Positions 33,145 to 42,712 of a DNA stretch of 64,000 bases are shown piece after piece. Positions within the stretch are counted from its first letter, which is position 1. Every line of letters begins with the position of its first letter. The translations under genes and the position numbers were made by a program. This stretch comes from Thalassotalea_F euphylliae (GTDB taxonomy: Bacteria > Pseudomonadota > Gammaproteobacteria > Enterobacterales > Alteromonadaceae): positions 496,001 to 560,000 of the forward strand of contig NZ_JBHUIB010000003.1 in the NCBI RefSeq assembly GCF_042682785.1, written 5' to 3'. The notes beneath the pieces are model-generated. The model made no database searches. It worked only from the letters and a program-made list of their open reading frames with translations, and was not told where the DNA came from.

Positions 33145-36108
33145 TTAGCACTTCACAGGGCCTGAACTACTTGCATCTGAAGCAAAAGACCTTGCTGCTT
33201 GTTTAGAAGAACGTGCAGGTGCTGAACGTTCACTTTGCGCCAGAAAATCTCTTGGAATAGCTAAATCAGAGACAATGGTTTCAGGCTTCGCCATTGGTGA
33301 GCTCGCTTTACCATTAAGCTTTTTAGCTTTGGCAGTTTTCGTCTGCTCAGCAGGCTGACTTTTTTCTACAGTCACTGTTTCCTTTTGAGGCGCCACTACA
33401 GCTGTTTCAGTTGTTTTCACAACAGCCACTTCTGTACTAGCTTGCGCTTCAGTAACATCTGCCTGTGCTTCTTCTTGTGCCACAGTTACTTCAGCTGGCG
33501 CAGCATGAGCGTCAGTGACACCTTCGGTTGTTTTCGTCTCTTCAGCCGCTTGTTCAGTTGTATTTTCTTCACCAGAGTTAGAGGTTACTGTGTCGCCTGA
33601 CTCCTCCGTCGAAGGGGGCGTTTCAACCTGCACGCTGGCTGCTGCAGCATCAGCTTCAAGACCAGGAAGGTCCTGTTGAACTTCCTCACGAGTTGAGCTT
33701 TCAGTTGTTACAGAAACTTCAGATTCGGCTGCACTTGGATAACGGGCTTTAACCGGATCTTCTGTGATTTCTGTAGATACCGTAGCTTCGTCTTTATCGC
33801 CTTCATGCTCAGCCGAACGACGACGGCGCTGGCCATGCGAACGTAGGTGACGAGGAGAACGTCTGCTACGAGAACGCTCTTGCTTTTTACCATCTGCGTT
33901 TTCATCTGTATCAGCAACATCTTGGTTGTCAGTTGGCGTTAATTGAGCGTCGTCTTCTTTTGCCTGCTTACTGGTCGGCTTTGGTGACTTGTCAGCTTTC
34001 TCTGAACGTTCAGCTTTTCTGCGCGGCTGTTTAGTTTTTGCTGGTTTCTCTTGCTTCTCAGTAGTTGCAACCGAATCAACAACTGCATCTTCCGCTGCAA
34101 CCGCTGAGTTCTCTTCATTAATACGCACTTTTTTGCGGTTGTTACGACGTTGTCTGCGCTCTGCTACTTTTTCCTCTCTCGGCTGTTTAGCAACTTTATC
34201 TTGCTCTTGTCGGCGAGGTTTTTTCGCTTTGTTTTGTTTTTGCGTATCCTTGTTATCTCTCAACTCATCTTTTTCTTTCGCCGCATTTCTGTTGTTGCGA
34301 CGTTGATTATTGTTGCGAGGCTTACGGTTACGGTTTTGGTTGTCGCGACGACCACCACGTTGGCGCTGTTTAGGTTTCTCTTCTTGTTTAGGTTCTTCAG
34401 AAGAAAATAAACCGCCTAACCAAGAGAAGAATGAAGCTACTATGCCTTTTTCTTCTTTTTGTTTCTCTGGCGTGTTTTTACTTTTCACTGGTTGGCTTGC
34501 TGTACGCTTAGGTGCCGTCATACCCTGAATAACAGGTTCATCACGTTTAGCCGCTTCTTTGTTGAACTTAGGCATTACTGCTTCTTCAACTTCAGCTTGC
34601 TTCAACTCTGTGTCGTAGCTTGCCTCATCAACCGTTTCGTCTTGACGAACACGCAATACTTCATATTGCGGCGTATGCATATTCGGGTTCGGGATGATAA
34701 GCACTTTTACACCATGATGCTTTTCAATATGCATGACAGAACGGCGTTTCTCGTTCAATAAATATGTGGCAACAGGAACAGGAACTTGTGCTTGTACATG
34801 CGCCGTATTTTCTTTAATGGCCTCTTCTTCCATTAAACGAAGGATTGATAGTGCTAAAGATTCAATACCTCGAACATGGCCAGTACCATTACAGCGAGGA
34901 CAAACATTTTGGCTTGTTTCACCAATTGAAGGTCGTAAACGTTGACGAGACATTTCCATCAAGCCGAAACGTGAGATGCGGCCCAACTGGATACGCGCAC
35001 GGTCTTGCTGAGTTGCTTCTCGCAAACGGTTTTCGACTTCACGTTGGTGACGAACTGGCGTCATATCAATAAAGTCGATAACAACAAGACCACCAGCATC
35101 ACGTAAGCGAAGCTGACGTGCAATTTCTTCAGCGGCTTCAAGGTTTGTATTGAAGGCCGTTTCTTCGATATCTCCGCCCTTAGTTGCTCGAGCTGAGTTT
35201 ATATCGATAGAGATCATCGCTTCTGTTGGATCGATAACGATTGAGCCGCCAGACGGAAGTCTTACTTCGCGTTGGAATGCTGACTCAATTTGTGTCTCAA
35301 TTTGGTAATGCGTGAATAATGGTACATCGTTTGTGTATAACTTCACTTTACTAGCAAAATCAGGACGAACCAGCTCGATATGCTGTTTAACACTCTCAAA
35401 TACTTTAGGGCGGTCAACAATAACTTCACCGATATCACGACGTAAATAATCGCGAATCGCTCGCAAGATTAAATTACTTTCTTGGTGAATAAGGAATGGA
35501 GCTGGGCGGCTCGCTGCTGCGTCTTCAATCGCTTTCCAGTGGTGCAATAAAACGTTTAAGTCCCAGGCTAGCTCTTCGTAATCTTTACCGACACCAGCCG
35601 TGCGAACAATTAGCCCCATACCTTTAGGTAAGTCTAATTTGCTTAAAGATGCTTTAAGTTCTGTGCGTTCATCACCTTCGATACGGCGAGAAATACCACC
35701 AGCACGTGGGTTATTTGGCATTAATACTAGGTAACTACCTGCTAAGCTGATAAATGTTGTTAGTGCGGCACCTTTCTGACCACGTTCTTCTTTATCAACT
35801 TGAACAATTACTTCCTGGCCTTCAGTTAACACATCTTTGATGTTAGGACGGCCTTGGAATTTGTAGCCTTCAGGGAAGTATTCGCGAGCAATCTCTTTCA
35901 TTGGTAAGAAACCGTGGCGCTCAGCACCATAGTCAACGAAAGCTGCTTCTAAAGAGGGTTCAATGCGAGTGATTTTCGCTTTATAGATATTTGCCTTTTT
36001 CTGTTCATGGCCTGGGCTTTCGATATCTAAATCGTAAAGGCGTTGCCCATCGACCAAGGCTACACGTAACTCTTCTGACTGTGTAGCGTTGATTAACATA
36101 CGTTTCAT
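33145..36108 (-). CDS. rne: ribonuclease E
   Basis: 987 residues from the ATG at 36108. The N-terminus MKRMLINATQSEELRVAL matches the family; a frame extending to 36141 adds 11 unlikely residues. The catalytic half (to about 515) has the S1 domain, the DNase-like site with Asp residues in IDINSARATKGGD and FIDM, and the zinc-link CPRCNGTGH. The C-terminal half is low-complexity: Arg/Lys/Gln/Asn-rich RNA-binding stretches, then a Glu/Thr/Val-rich acidic region. This matches the degradosome scaffold half. The protein ends with a short Ser/Arg/Ala-rich segment that could dock a partner. RNase E processes and degrades RNA on the inner membrane. Confidence 0.97.
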   Translation of the reverse strand: MKRMLINATQSEELRVALVDGQRLYDLDIESPGHEQKKANIYKAKITRIEPSLEAAFVDYGAERHGFLPMKEIAREYFPEGYKFQGRPNIKDVLTEGQEVIVQVDKEERGQKGAALTTFISLAGSYLVLMPNNPRAGGISRRIEGDERTELKASLSKLDLPKGMGLIVRTAGVGKDYEELAWDLNVLLHHWKAIEDAAASRPAPFLIHQESNLILRAIRDYLRRDIGEVIVDRPKVFESVKQHIELVRPDFASKVKLYTNDVPLFTHYQIETQIESAFQREVRLPSGGSIVIDPTEAMISIDINSARATKGGDIEETAFNTNLEAAEEIARQLRLRDAGGLVVIDFIDMTPVRHQREVENRLREATQQDRARIQLGRISRFGLMEMSRQRLRPSIGETSQNVCPRCNGTGHVRGIESLALSILRLMEEEAIKENTAHVQAQVPVPVATYLLNEKRRSVMHIEKHHGVKVLIIPNPNMHTPQYEVLRVRQDETVDEASYDTELKQAEVEEAVMPKFNKEAAKRDEPVIQGMTAPKRTASQPVKSKNTPEKQKEEKGIVASFFSWLGGLFSSEEPKQEEKPKQRQRGGRRDNQNRNRKPRNNNQRRNNRNAAKEKDELRDNKDTQKQNKAKKPRRQEQDKVAKQPREEKVAERRQRRNNRKKVRINEENSAVAAEDAVVDSVATTEKQEKPAKTKQPRRKAERSEKADKSPKPTSKQAKEDDAQLTPTDNQDVADTDENADGKKQERSRSRRSPRHLRSHGQRRRRSAEHEGDKDEATVSTEITEDPVKARYPSAAESEVSVTTESSTREEVQQDLPGLEADAAAASVQVETPPSTEESGDTVTSNSGEENTTEQAAEETKTTEGVTDAHAAPAEVTVAQEEAQADVTEAQASTEVAVVKTTETAVVAPQKETVTVEKSQPAEQTKTAKAKKLNGKASSPMAKPETIVSDLAIPRDFLAQSERSAPARSSKQAARSFASDASSSGPVKC

Positions 36109-36212
36109 AGTAACTGTGACTCTATATTTTTGCCACAGCACACCATTTGCTTAGAACACAAAGCAATCTATCGCAATGGTAACAGCAGTTTGTCAGCCTC
36201 ACGGATGTCATT

Positions 36213-36577
36213 CTTACTAAGCCAGCAATACTTAGTAAGCTGTTAATTTATTTGATTGTATTTAGACGAGACGTGTCTCGTATTTAAAATTCTTTATGTG
36301 CTCAGCGAGTGTGCTGCGCCACATGCATAGTCAGGCATTAGATATTCATTCGCCAAGGGCTTTTTCTACCTGCTATTACATGACTAACTGTAATATTTGC
36401 ATCTTTTACGCTGGACAAAATGTTGATGCCAGTTCTTGGCAAGTTACTCGCGCCAAGCTGTGCAATGGGCTGGTCAGTTAACACGTCTATCGCGCATTAA
36501 AGTAGCCGCATTTCGCCTCTTACATTTCGCAAAATTGCGTCCTTTTGTTACGTAGCTGACCTTCTGTCAGCGTAACC
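36213..36577 (-). promoter_or_regulatory. candidate structured rne 5' leader
   Basis: Three hairpins lie in the 560-base region upstream of rne: CTTACTAAG/CTTAGTAAG (36213-36221, 36231-36239), ACGAGAC/GTCTCGT (36266-36281), and GCTGAC/GTCAGC extended by GTTAC/GTAAC (about 36547-36577). In Escherichia coli, the rne 5' leader folds into hairpins that RNase E recognises for autoregulation. I infer the same here. A 61-codon frame at 36296-36481 (+) is dismissed. The same gap also holds the rluC promoter. Confidence 0.5.
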
Positions 36578-36651
36578 CTTTTATTATCCCACTAAGTTTG
36601 CTAATAACGCAAACAATTCAAGGGTTAAATTAAAGAAAAATTGCACATTTT

Positions 36652-36657
36652 TATGCT
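36652..36657 (+). promoter_or_regulatory. candidate -10 box of rluC
   Basis: TATGCT lies only 11 bases before the rluC ATG. If it is the -10 box the transcript would start about 5 bases before the codon. The -35 match is poor. Confidence 0.35.
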
Positions 36658-36668
36658 AGACTGCGCGC

Positions 36669-37631
36669 ATGAAAGAAGACAGCAAACCAAAAGTACGTTT
36701 TTTCACCATTGATGCAGATGAAAGCGGGCAAAGAATAGACAATTATTTGCTTAAAACCCTAAAAGGGGTGCCGAAGAGTATGATTTATCGGTTACTCAGG
36801 AAAGGGGAAATTCGTGTTAACAAAAAACGCACTAAACCTGAATATAAAATTGCAGCCGATGATATTGTTCGTGTGGCGCCAATTCGTGTATCTGAAAAAT
36901 CTAATCCGGTCTCTACGCAGCTTAATGTTGTGTCTAATTTAGAGTCACAAATACTCTATGAAGACGAAGCGTTATTAGTCATAAATAAACCCTCTGGAAT
37001 GGCGGTACACGGTGGTAGCGGCGTTAATTTCGGTGTGATAGAAGCGTTACGTGCATTGCGTCCAAATACTAAAATGTTGGAATTGGTGCACCGACTAGAC
37101 CGTGACACATCTGGTTGCCTCGTTGTGGCCAAAAAGCGCTCTGCCTTGCGTAATTTACATCAGCAATTGCGCGATAAAAAAGTGCAGAAGTTTTATCAAG
37201 CGCTTGTTAAAGGACGCTGGTCACCAAAATTAACAAAAGTGACCGAAGGTCTGAAAAAGAATGATCTGAAGTCAGGTGAACGAGTTGTTGTAGTCGACAA
37301 CATAAACGGTAAAGAATCCGAAACTCGTTATAAAGTGATTCAACATTATGAGGGCGCAACGTTAGTGCGCGCTTTTCCTGTTACAGGTAGAACACATCAA
37401 ATTCGCGTTCATTGTCAAACGAAAGGGCATCCAATAGCGTGTGACCCCAAGTATGGTTATGAACCATTTGATGATGATATGCGAGATAAAGGGCTAAAAA
37501 GGCTCTTTTTACATGCAGCAAGTATTGAGTTCACGCATCCACGTACTGAAAAGCGTTTAAAAGTAGAAGCGCCACTCGATGGTAATTTAGCTAATGCATT
37601 AAAACAGCTTACGGTGGCTAAAAATGGATAA
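36669..37631 (+). CDS. rluC: 23S rRNA pseudouridine synthase RluC
   Basis: 320 residues. An N-terminal S4 RNA-binding domain (about 17-80) is followed by the RluA-family catalytic core with the HRLDRDTSG motif, whose Asp is nucleophilic. RluC modifies positions 955, 2504 and 2580 of 23S rRNA in Escherichia coli. The genomic position divergent from rne is the conserved context for this paralogue. A HAD hydrolase gene overlaps its end by 8 bases. Confidence 0.95.
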   Translation: MKEDSKPKVRFFTIDADESGQRIDNYLLKTLKGVPKSMIYRLLRKGEIRVNKKRTKPEYKIAADDIVRVAPIRVSEKSNPVSTQLNVVSNLESQILYEDEALLVINKPSGMAVHGGSGVNFGVIEALRALRPNTKMLELVHRLDRDTSGCLVVAKKRSALRNLHQQLRDKKVQKFYQALVKGRWSPKLTKVTEGLKKNDLKSGERVVVVDNINGKESETRYKVIQHYEGATLVRAFPVTGRTHQIRVHCQTKGHPIACDPKYGYEPFDDDMRDKGLKRLFLHAASIEFTHPRTEKRLKVEAPLDGNLANALKQLTVAKNG

Positions 37632-38301
37632 TTATAAGCTCTATATTTTTGATTGGGATGGCACATTAATGGACTCTATTGGTCGAATAGTGTCATCGCT
37701 TCAAGCTGCTGCGCGCGCTCTTTCATTGGAGCCTCCAACAGACGAGGCCGCTAAAAGTATCATCGGATTAAGTTTAGTACCGGCAATAGAGAGGCTATTT
37801 CCCTTAGTGACGGAATCTCAAACTGAACAATTAATCGCTGAATATAGACAACAATACTTGCATGAAAATACCGTACCGTCGCCGATGTTTGAACATGTCG
37901 ATGTGATGTTGGGAGCCTTGCGTTCTCAGGGTAAGCTAGTGGCTGTGGCAACAGGAAAAAATAGACCAGGTCTAAACAAAATGTTGTCTGACACGAATAC
38001 TGGAGAGTATTTTCACCAAACGATATGTGCGTGTGAGGCAGAGTCTAAACCGAACCCGCGAATGTTAGAAATATTGTTGCAGGATTTGGGGGTCGAAACA
38101 CATGAAGCGTTGATGATAGGCGATTCTATTCATGATTTAACGATGGCTAATAATGCAGGGATAGACAGTGTAGGTATTACACTGGGTGCTGACACCAAAA
38201 AGTCATTAGAAAAGTGCCAGCCCAATGTCATTGTTGACTCAATTTCAGAGCTTATTCAGTTATTGACTGGTGCTCCAGTACATTCACACCAAAACGTTTA
38301 A
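37624..38301 (+). CDS. HAD-family IA hydrolase
   Basis: 225 residues. Motif I is FDWDGTLMDS (about 9-18), motif II/III is the ATGKNR region, and motif IV is GDSIHDL. These are the signs of a phosphoglycolate-phosphatase-like phosphatase. The substrate is unknown. The start ATG overlaps the last codons of rluC by 8 bases, so translation is probably coupled. Its 3' end overlaps the convergent yceF by 50 bases, which suggests competition between the two transcripts' ends. Confidence 0.9.
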   Translation: MDNYKLYIFDWDGTLMDSIGRIVSSLQAAARALSLEPPTDEAAKSIIGLSLVPAIERLFPLVTESQTEQLIAEYRQQYLHENTVPSPMFEHVDVMLGALRSQGKLVAVATGKNRPGLNKMLSDTNTGEYFHQTICACEAESKPNPRMLEILLQDLGVETHEALMIGDSIHDLTMANNAGIDSVGITLGADTKKSLEKCQPNVIVDSISELIQLLTGAPVHSHQNV

Positions 38302-38851
38302 ACAATTCACACAACTTTATCAATGGTAGGCCGATCAACGTGTTGGGGTCGTCGCCTACCAACTTTTCAAACAAACAAATACCTAAACCTTCACTTTTAA
38401 AGCTACCTGCGCAGTTTAACGGCTGTTCGGCTTTAACATAGGCTCTAATTTCTAGTTCTGTCAGTTGTCTAAAATAAACACTGAATTGTTCTACCAATGT
38501 TTTTGCTTCTTTTGTTGCCGTATCAAACACAGATAAACCTGTTAAGAAAGTAACGTGCTGGCCGCTAAATGACATTAGTTGCTTGATAGCGTTTTCTTCG
38601 GTGTGGGGCTTCCCTAAGATTTTGTCGCCAAATACAGCAACCTGATCTGAGCCTATGATCAGCGCATTTTCAAAATCAGCTTGAACCGCCATTGCTTTTT
38701 GCTCGGCAAGTCTTGCGACAAGTTGCTCTGGTGTTTCATTTGCTTGCGGTTTTTCGTCGATATTGGGCTTAGCTGTTTCAAAGTGAATGTTCAATTTCGC
38801 TAAAATTTCTTTGCGATAAGGAGAGGTTGAACCAAGTACAATCTTTTTCAT
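38252..38851 (-). CDS. yceF: Maf-like nucleotide pyrophosphatase YceF
   Basis: 199 residues, Maf family. The opening LGSTSPYRKEILAKL and the catalytic segment VDE-type region plus GSDQVAVF match YceF, the 7-methyl-GTP pyrophosphatase. The gene is divergent from yceD-rpmF-plsX as in Escherichia coli, which supports the YceF subfamily over the Maf/YhdE type. Its 3' end overlaps the HAD gene on the other strand by 50 bases. Confidence 0.92.
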   Translation of the reverse strand: MKKIVLGSTSPYRKEILAKLNIHFETAKPNIDEKPQANETPEQLVARLAEQKAMAVQADFENALIIGSDQVAVFGDKILGKPHTEENAIKQLMSFSGQHVTFLTGLSVFDTATKEAKTLVEQFSVYFRQLTELEIRAYVKAEQPLNCAGSFKSEGLGICLFEKLVGDDPNTLIGLPLIKLCELFKRFGVNVLEHQSITE

Positions 38852-38940
38852 GTTTCGTTCACAAAATATGCGTATTAAAAGTTATCTTCGTCTAATATTG
38901 TATCTGTTAATCATTTTTAAAGAAAAACCTTAAATTTCTT

Positions 38941-38969
38941 TTGACACATGCCTGTATGGGCTTTATTAT
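38941..38969 (+). promoter_or_regulatory. near-consensus sigma-70 promoter of yceD-rpmF-plsX
   Basis: TTGACA (38941-38946), 17 bp spacer and TATTAT (38964-38969). The predicted start is about 38975-38976, only 3 or so bases before the yceD ATG at 38979. Confidence 0.78.
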
Positions 38970-38978
38970 GCGCGCCTT

Positions 38979-39491
38979 ATGCAGAACCTTAAGCTTCCAA
39001 TAACGATAGACCCGTACAAAAGTGCGCAACGACGACTTGAGTGCGAAGGTGTATTTCAGTTATCGGAAATGAAGAGATTGCTCGATGCGTGTGTTAGCAC
39101 ACAAGAGCAAGTTGAAGTTAGTTTTCAGTTTGATGTGGATGAACTTGGTCTGGTAGTAATATCAGGTAAGGGGTCGGCATCAGTAGGACTGACATGCCAA
39201 CGTTGTAATGACGAATTTGTGCATGAACTGGAAATCGACTTCCAGTTCAGTCCGGTTAAGAACGCTGAAGGTGCTGATGATTTGCCGTCGTATTACGACG
39301 CAATCGAATTAGATGAAAATGGTGAAGTTAACTTGCGAGAGTTAGTGGAAGACGAGTTAATCCTTGCGATTCCATTGATTCCAAGGCATGAACCTGAAGA
39401 TTGTAACGCTGAGTCGGATACAACCTGGGGGGAGTTGCCCGAGGAGCTTGATAAGCCGAATCCATTTGACGTATTGAAACAACTCAAGTAG
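38979..39491 (+). CDS. yceD: YceD (DUF177), 23S rRNA accumulation protein
   Basis: 170 residues. The start MQNLKLPITIDPYKSAQRRL aligns with YceD of Escherichia coli, so the ATG at 38979 is secure. The middle CQRCNDEF and the end LPEELDKPNPFDVLKQLK are family signatures. YceD is needed for 23S rRNA accumulation and is cotranscribed with rpmF. It has no Shine-Dalgarno because the promoter lies directly before the start. rpmF begins 38 bases after the stop. Confidence 0.94.
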   Translation: MQNLKLPITIDPYKSAQRRLECEGVFQLSEMKRLLDACVSTQEQVEVSFQFDVDELGLVVISGKGSASVGLTCQRCNDEFVHELEIDFQFSPVKNAEGADDLPSYYDAIELDENGEVNLRELVEDELILAIPLIPRHEPEDCNAESDTTWGELPEELDKPNPFDVLKQLK

Positions 39492-39529
39492 TTATATTTT
39501 AGTTAGCAACCGATTTTAGGAGTTAGGCT

Positions 39530-39700
39530 ATGGCAGTTCAAAAGAGCAAAAAGTCTCGTGCAAGACGTGGTATGCGTCGTTCACACGATGCTTTAACAGC
39601 AGAAAATTTATCAGTAGATCCAGTATCAGGTGAGACTCACCGTCGTCACCACGTTACTGCTGATGGTTACTACAAAGGTGTTAAAGTAATCGCTAAGTAA
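39530..39700 (+). CDS. rpmF: 50S ribosomal protein L32
   Basis: 56 residues, too short for most gene lists but clear: MAVQKSKKSRARRGMRRSHD is the L32 N-terminus, and the end YYKGVKVIAK matches the family. The gene lies between yceD and plsX, the conserved order. A TTAGGAG ribosome-binding site precedes the ATG. It lacks the CxxC zinc motif seen in some L32 proteins. Confidence 0.97.
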   Translation: MAVQKSKKSRARRGMRRSHDALTAENLSVDPVSGETHRRHHVTADGYYKGVKVIAK

Positions 39701-39711
39701 GCGATTGACCT

Positions 39712-40740
39712 TTGAATAATCTAACCATAGCGTTAGATGTTATGGGGGGCGACAAAGGCCCCCTAGTAACAATTCCTGCTGCCATCATGGCGGTAGAGCG
39801 GTTACCCACACTTTCTCTTATCCTCTGTGGTAACCAAGATATTATCCAAGAGCAACTCGCTCGTCATAAAGCATTAAATCACCCCCAATTGACAATTTTG
39901 CACACTACGCAAAGCGTTTCTATGTGTGAAAAACCGTCTGTGGCCATTCGTTCGAAGAAAGATTCGTCGCTTCGCAAAGCCATAGATTTAGTCGATTCTG
40001 GCGAAGCGATGGCTTGTGTTAGTGCGGGAAACACTGGTGCTCTCTTTGGCACAGCGCACTTTGTGTTAAAAACACTACCGGGTGTAGAGCGGCCTGCGCT
40101 TATCTCTGCGTTGCCAACCAAAGATAATAGTCAACATGTGTTTATGTTAGATCTTGGGGCCAACGTATTTTGTGATGCGAATATCCTCTATCAATTTGGT
40201 TTGATGGGGGCGGTAATGGCAGAGCAAGTTGATGGTATACCAAAACCACGTATTGCACTGCTCAATATGGGCGAAGAAGACATTAAAGGTAGTGATCATA
40301 TTAAGCTTGCTGCCGCACAATTGTCACAAAACCCGGATATAAATTATGTTGGCTTTGTAGAAGGAAATGATATTTTTAACAACAAAGCCGACGTTATAGT
40401 TTGTGATGGTTTCGTAGGTAATGTAGCGCTGAAAACGTGCGAAGGTGTAGCGCGATTAGTCTATGAAAAAGTTAGAGAAGTTTTTGAAAAGAACGTAATA
40501 GCCAAAATATTAGGGCGTTTTTTGGCTCCAACCTTAAAAAAACTGTTTAAATCGCTGAACCCCGACCAGTACAACGGTGCAAGTCTGATAGGATTGCGTG
40601 GAATTGTGGTTAAAAGCCACGGTAACGCAAATTCCAAAGCATTTTTTACAGCGATTATGGAAGCTGTAAAAGAAGTAGAAAGACAAGTTCCGCAAAAAAT
40701 TAGCGATAAGTTGGAACAAGGATTAATACAAAGGCCCTAA
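39712..40740 (+). CDS. plsX: PlsX: phosphate acyltransferase
   Basis: 342 residues. The TTG start (39712) gives MNNLTIALDVMGGDKGP, the family opening. The enzyme converts acyl-ACP to acyl-phosphate for PlsY at the membrane surface, the first step of phospholipid synthesis in many bacteria. Conserved segments include SAGNTGAL and GFVGNVALK. It is 11 bases after rpmF and 7 bases before fabH, so it is cotranscribed with the fab cluster. Confidence 0.96.
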   Translation: MNNLTIALDVMGGDKGPLVTIPAAIMAVERLPTLSLILCGNQDIIQEQLARHKALNHPQLTILHTTQSVSMCEKPSVAIRSKKDSSLRKAIDLVDSGEAMACVSAGNTGALFGTAHFVLKTLPGVERPALISALPTKDNSQHVFMLDLGANVFCDANILYQFGLMGAVMAEQVDGIPKPRIALLNMGEEDIKGSDHIKLAAAQLSQNPDINYVGFVEGNDIFNNKADVIVCDGFVGNVALKTCEGVARLVYEKVREVFEKNVIAKILGRFLAPTLKKLFKSLNPDQYNGASLIGLRGIVVKSHGNANSKAFFTAIMEAVKEVERQVPQKISDKLEQGLIQRP

Positions 40741-40747
40741 ATAAAAT

Positions 40748-41707
40748 ATGTATTCGAAAATTATTGGTACCGGTAGCTACTTTCCCGCTCAAGTAAGATC
40801 TAACGCTGACCTTGAGAAACTAGTCGATACGACTGATCAATGGATTACCGAACGCACAGGTATCAAAGAACGCCGAATTTCTAATCCTGAAGAAACAGTG
40901 GCTTATATGGGGGCTCAAGCCGCCAAAAAAGCACTGGAAGCGGCTAACCTTAAGCCTACAGACATCGACATGATTGTCATGGGAACAACCAGTTCCGCAA
41001 TTTCTCTTCCTAGCTCTGCTTGTATGGTGCAGCAGTACCTGGAAATACCGAATATTCCAGCATTTGATGTTGCAGCGGCATGTTCAGGTTATATCTACAG
41101 TTTGAGTGTTGCTGATCAGTATATTAAATCAGGCATGGCAAAGCGTGTGCTTGTAATAGGTGCGGATAACTTGTCACACATGTGTGATCCAAGTGATCGC
41201 ACTACCTTGATTTTGTTTGGTGATGGTGCTGGCGCAACCATTATAGAAGCAAGTGAAGAACAAGGTATATTGTCAACGCATTTGCACGCAGATGGAAAAT
41301 TCCAACCTTTACTGGGGTGTGATTTGCCACAACGTGGTGATGCAATGTCTGTTGATAAGTCATACATCTACATGACAGGTAATGAAGTATTTAAAGTTGC
41401 GGTGACCAAACTTAGTGAAATTGTTAACACAACACTTGAGCACAACAACATGGAAAAAACCGACATTGATTGGTTAGTTCCTCATCAAGCCAATCTCCGA
41501 ATTATTTCTGCTACCGCTAAAAAACTATCATTGCCGATGGAGCAAGTTGTTGTCACACTTGATAAACACGGTAATACATCGGCGGCAACAATTCCTACTG
41601 CACTAGACATTGCCATTCGTGATGGACGAATTAAACGCGGTCAAACACTATTATTAGAAGCCTTCGGTAGCGGGTTTACCTGGGGTTCGGCGTTAGTTAA
41701 GTACTAA
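40748..41707 (+). CDS. fabH: FabH: beta-ketoacyl-ACP synthase III
   Basis: 319 residues. The catalytic triad is visible: Cys112 in AAACSGYIY, His in VPHQANLRI and Asn in HGNTSAATIP. It starts fatty-acid synthesis by condensing acetyl-CoA with malonyl-ACP. It follows plsX by 7 bases and precedes fabD by 34 bases. Confidence 0.97.
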   Translation: MYSKIIGTGSYFPAQVRSNADLEKLVDTTDQWITERTGIKERRISNPEETVAYMGAQAAKKALEAANLKPTDIDMIVMGTTSSAISLPSSACMVQQYLEIPNIPAFDVAAACSGYIYSLSVADQYIKSGMAKRVLVIGADNLSHMCDPSDRTTLILFGDGAGATIIEASEEQGILSTHLHADGKFQPLLGCDLPQRGDAMSVDKSYIYMTGNEVFKVAVTKLSEIVNTTLEHNNMEKTDIDWLVPHQANLRIISATAKKLSLPMEQVVVTLDKHGNTSAATIPTALDIAIRDGRIKRGQTLLLEAFGSGFTWGSALVKY

Positions 41708-41741
41708 TCGCTATTTCGATAAAAATAAATTAGGTAATACA

Positions 41742-42683
41742 ATGCAAGAAAATTTAGCTTTTGTCTTTCCTGGACAAGGTTCTCAAGCAGTTGGCATGCT
41801 GGCTGACTTTGCAGACAATGAAATTGTTCAACGTACCTTTAAGCAAGCCTCTGACGCGCTAGGGTATGACGTGTGGCAACTTGTGTCTGAAGGCCCAGAT
41901 ACGAAACTTAATGCAACTAATTTCACGCAGCCAGCTTTATTGACGGCGAGCGTTGCGATGTTTCGCGTATTAGAAGCAACTTCACAAGCAAAGCCATCGC
42001 ATTTGGCAGGTCACAGCCTTGGTGAATATTCGGCACTTGTTTGCGCCGGTGTTTTATCATTAGAAGACGCAGTCGTGTTAGTTGAAAAGCGCGGTGAATA
42101 TATGCAAGCGGCTGTACCTGAGGGAATTGGTGCAATGGCTGCGGTTATTGGTTTAGGTGATGCTGATATTATTGCTGCATGTGAAAAAGCCGCAGGTGAT
42201 GACGTTGTCTCGGCAGTGAATTTTAATTCACCAGGGCAGGTTGTTATTGCTGGTCATGCTGCTGCAGTAGAAAGAGCAGGCGAATTGTGTAAAGAAGCTG
42301 GCGCCAAACGTGTGTTACCGCTTCCAGTTAGTGTACCTTCTCATTGTGCATTAATGAAAGATGCGGCTGATAAACTGGCTGAGTCTTTGAACGCATTGAC
42401 ATTTAACCAACCGGTAATCCCAGTAGTGAATAATGTTGATGTTGCGATAGTGTCTGATGCTGAAAGCATTAAAACGGCACTAATACGTCAGTTATACAGC
42501 CCCGTACGTTGGACTGAAACGGTTCAGTATTTAGCGGCTCAAGGTGTTGATACCTTGGTAGAAGTTGGTCCAGGTAAAGTATTACAAGGGCTTGTAAAAA
42601 GAATAGATAAAACAATTGCTGGTGTTTCAGTCAACGACAATGCGTCGTTAACCAAAGCACAAGAAATGCTAGCAAACGGTTAA
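41742..42683 (+). CDS. fabD: FabD: malonyl-CoA:ACP transacylase
   Basis: 313 residues. The nucleophile is Ser92 in the GHSLGEYSAL motif, and the opening VFPGQGSQ is a family hallmark. It loads malonyl onto ACP for FabH, FabF and FabB. It is followed by fabG after 29 bases in the same operon. Confidence 0.97.
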   Translation: MQENLAFVFPGQGSQAVGMLADFADNEIVQRTFKQASDALGYDVWQLVSEGPDTKLNATNFTQPALLTASVAMFRVLEATSQAKPSHLAGHSLGEYSALVCAGVLSLEDAVVLVEKRGEYMQAAVPEGIGAMAAVIGLGDADIIAACEKAAGDDVVSAVNFNSPGQVVIAGHAAAVERAGELCKEAGAKRVLPLPVSVPSHCALMKDAADKLAESLNALTFNQPVIPVVNNVDVAIVSDAESIKTALIRQLYSPVRWTETVQYLAAQGVDTLVEVGPGKVLQGLVKRIDKTIAGVSVNDNASLTKAQEMLANG

Positions 42684-42712
42684 TTAATAAAAGAATTACA
42701 GCAGGAAAAACT

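Noticed and set aside
33385..34945. Several open frames on the + strand opposite rne
   Set aside because: They lie antisense to the low-complexity C-terminal half of RNase E, give Cys/Phe/Arg-rich proteins without known domains, and have no ribosome-binding sites.
36106..36141. Longer N-terminus for rne
   Set aside because: The first 11 residues are absent from the family; MKRMLINATQ matches the known start.
36296..36481. 61-codon frame in the rne/rluC gap
   Set aside because: Falls within the structured region, no start signal and no homology that I recognise.
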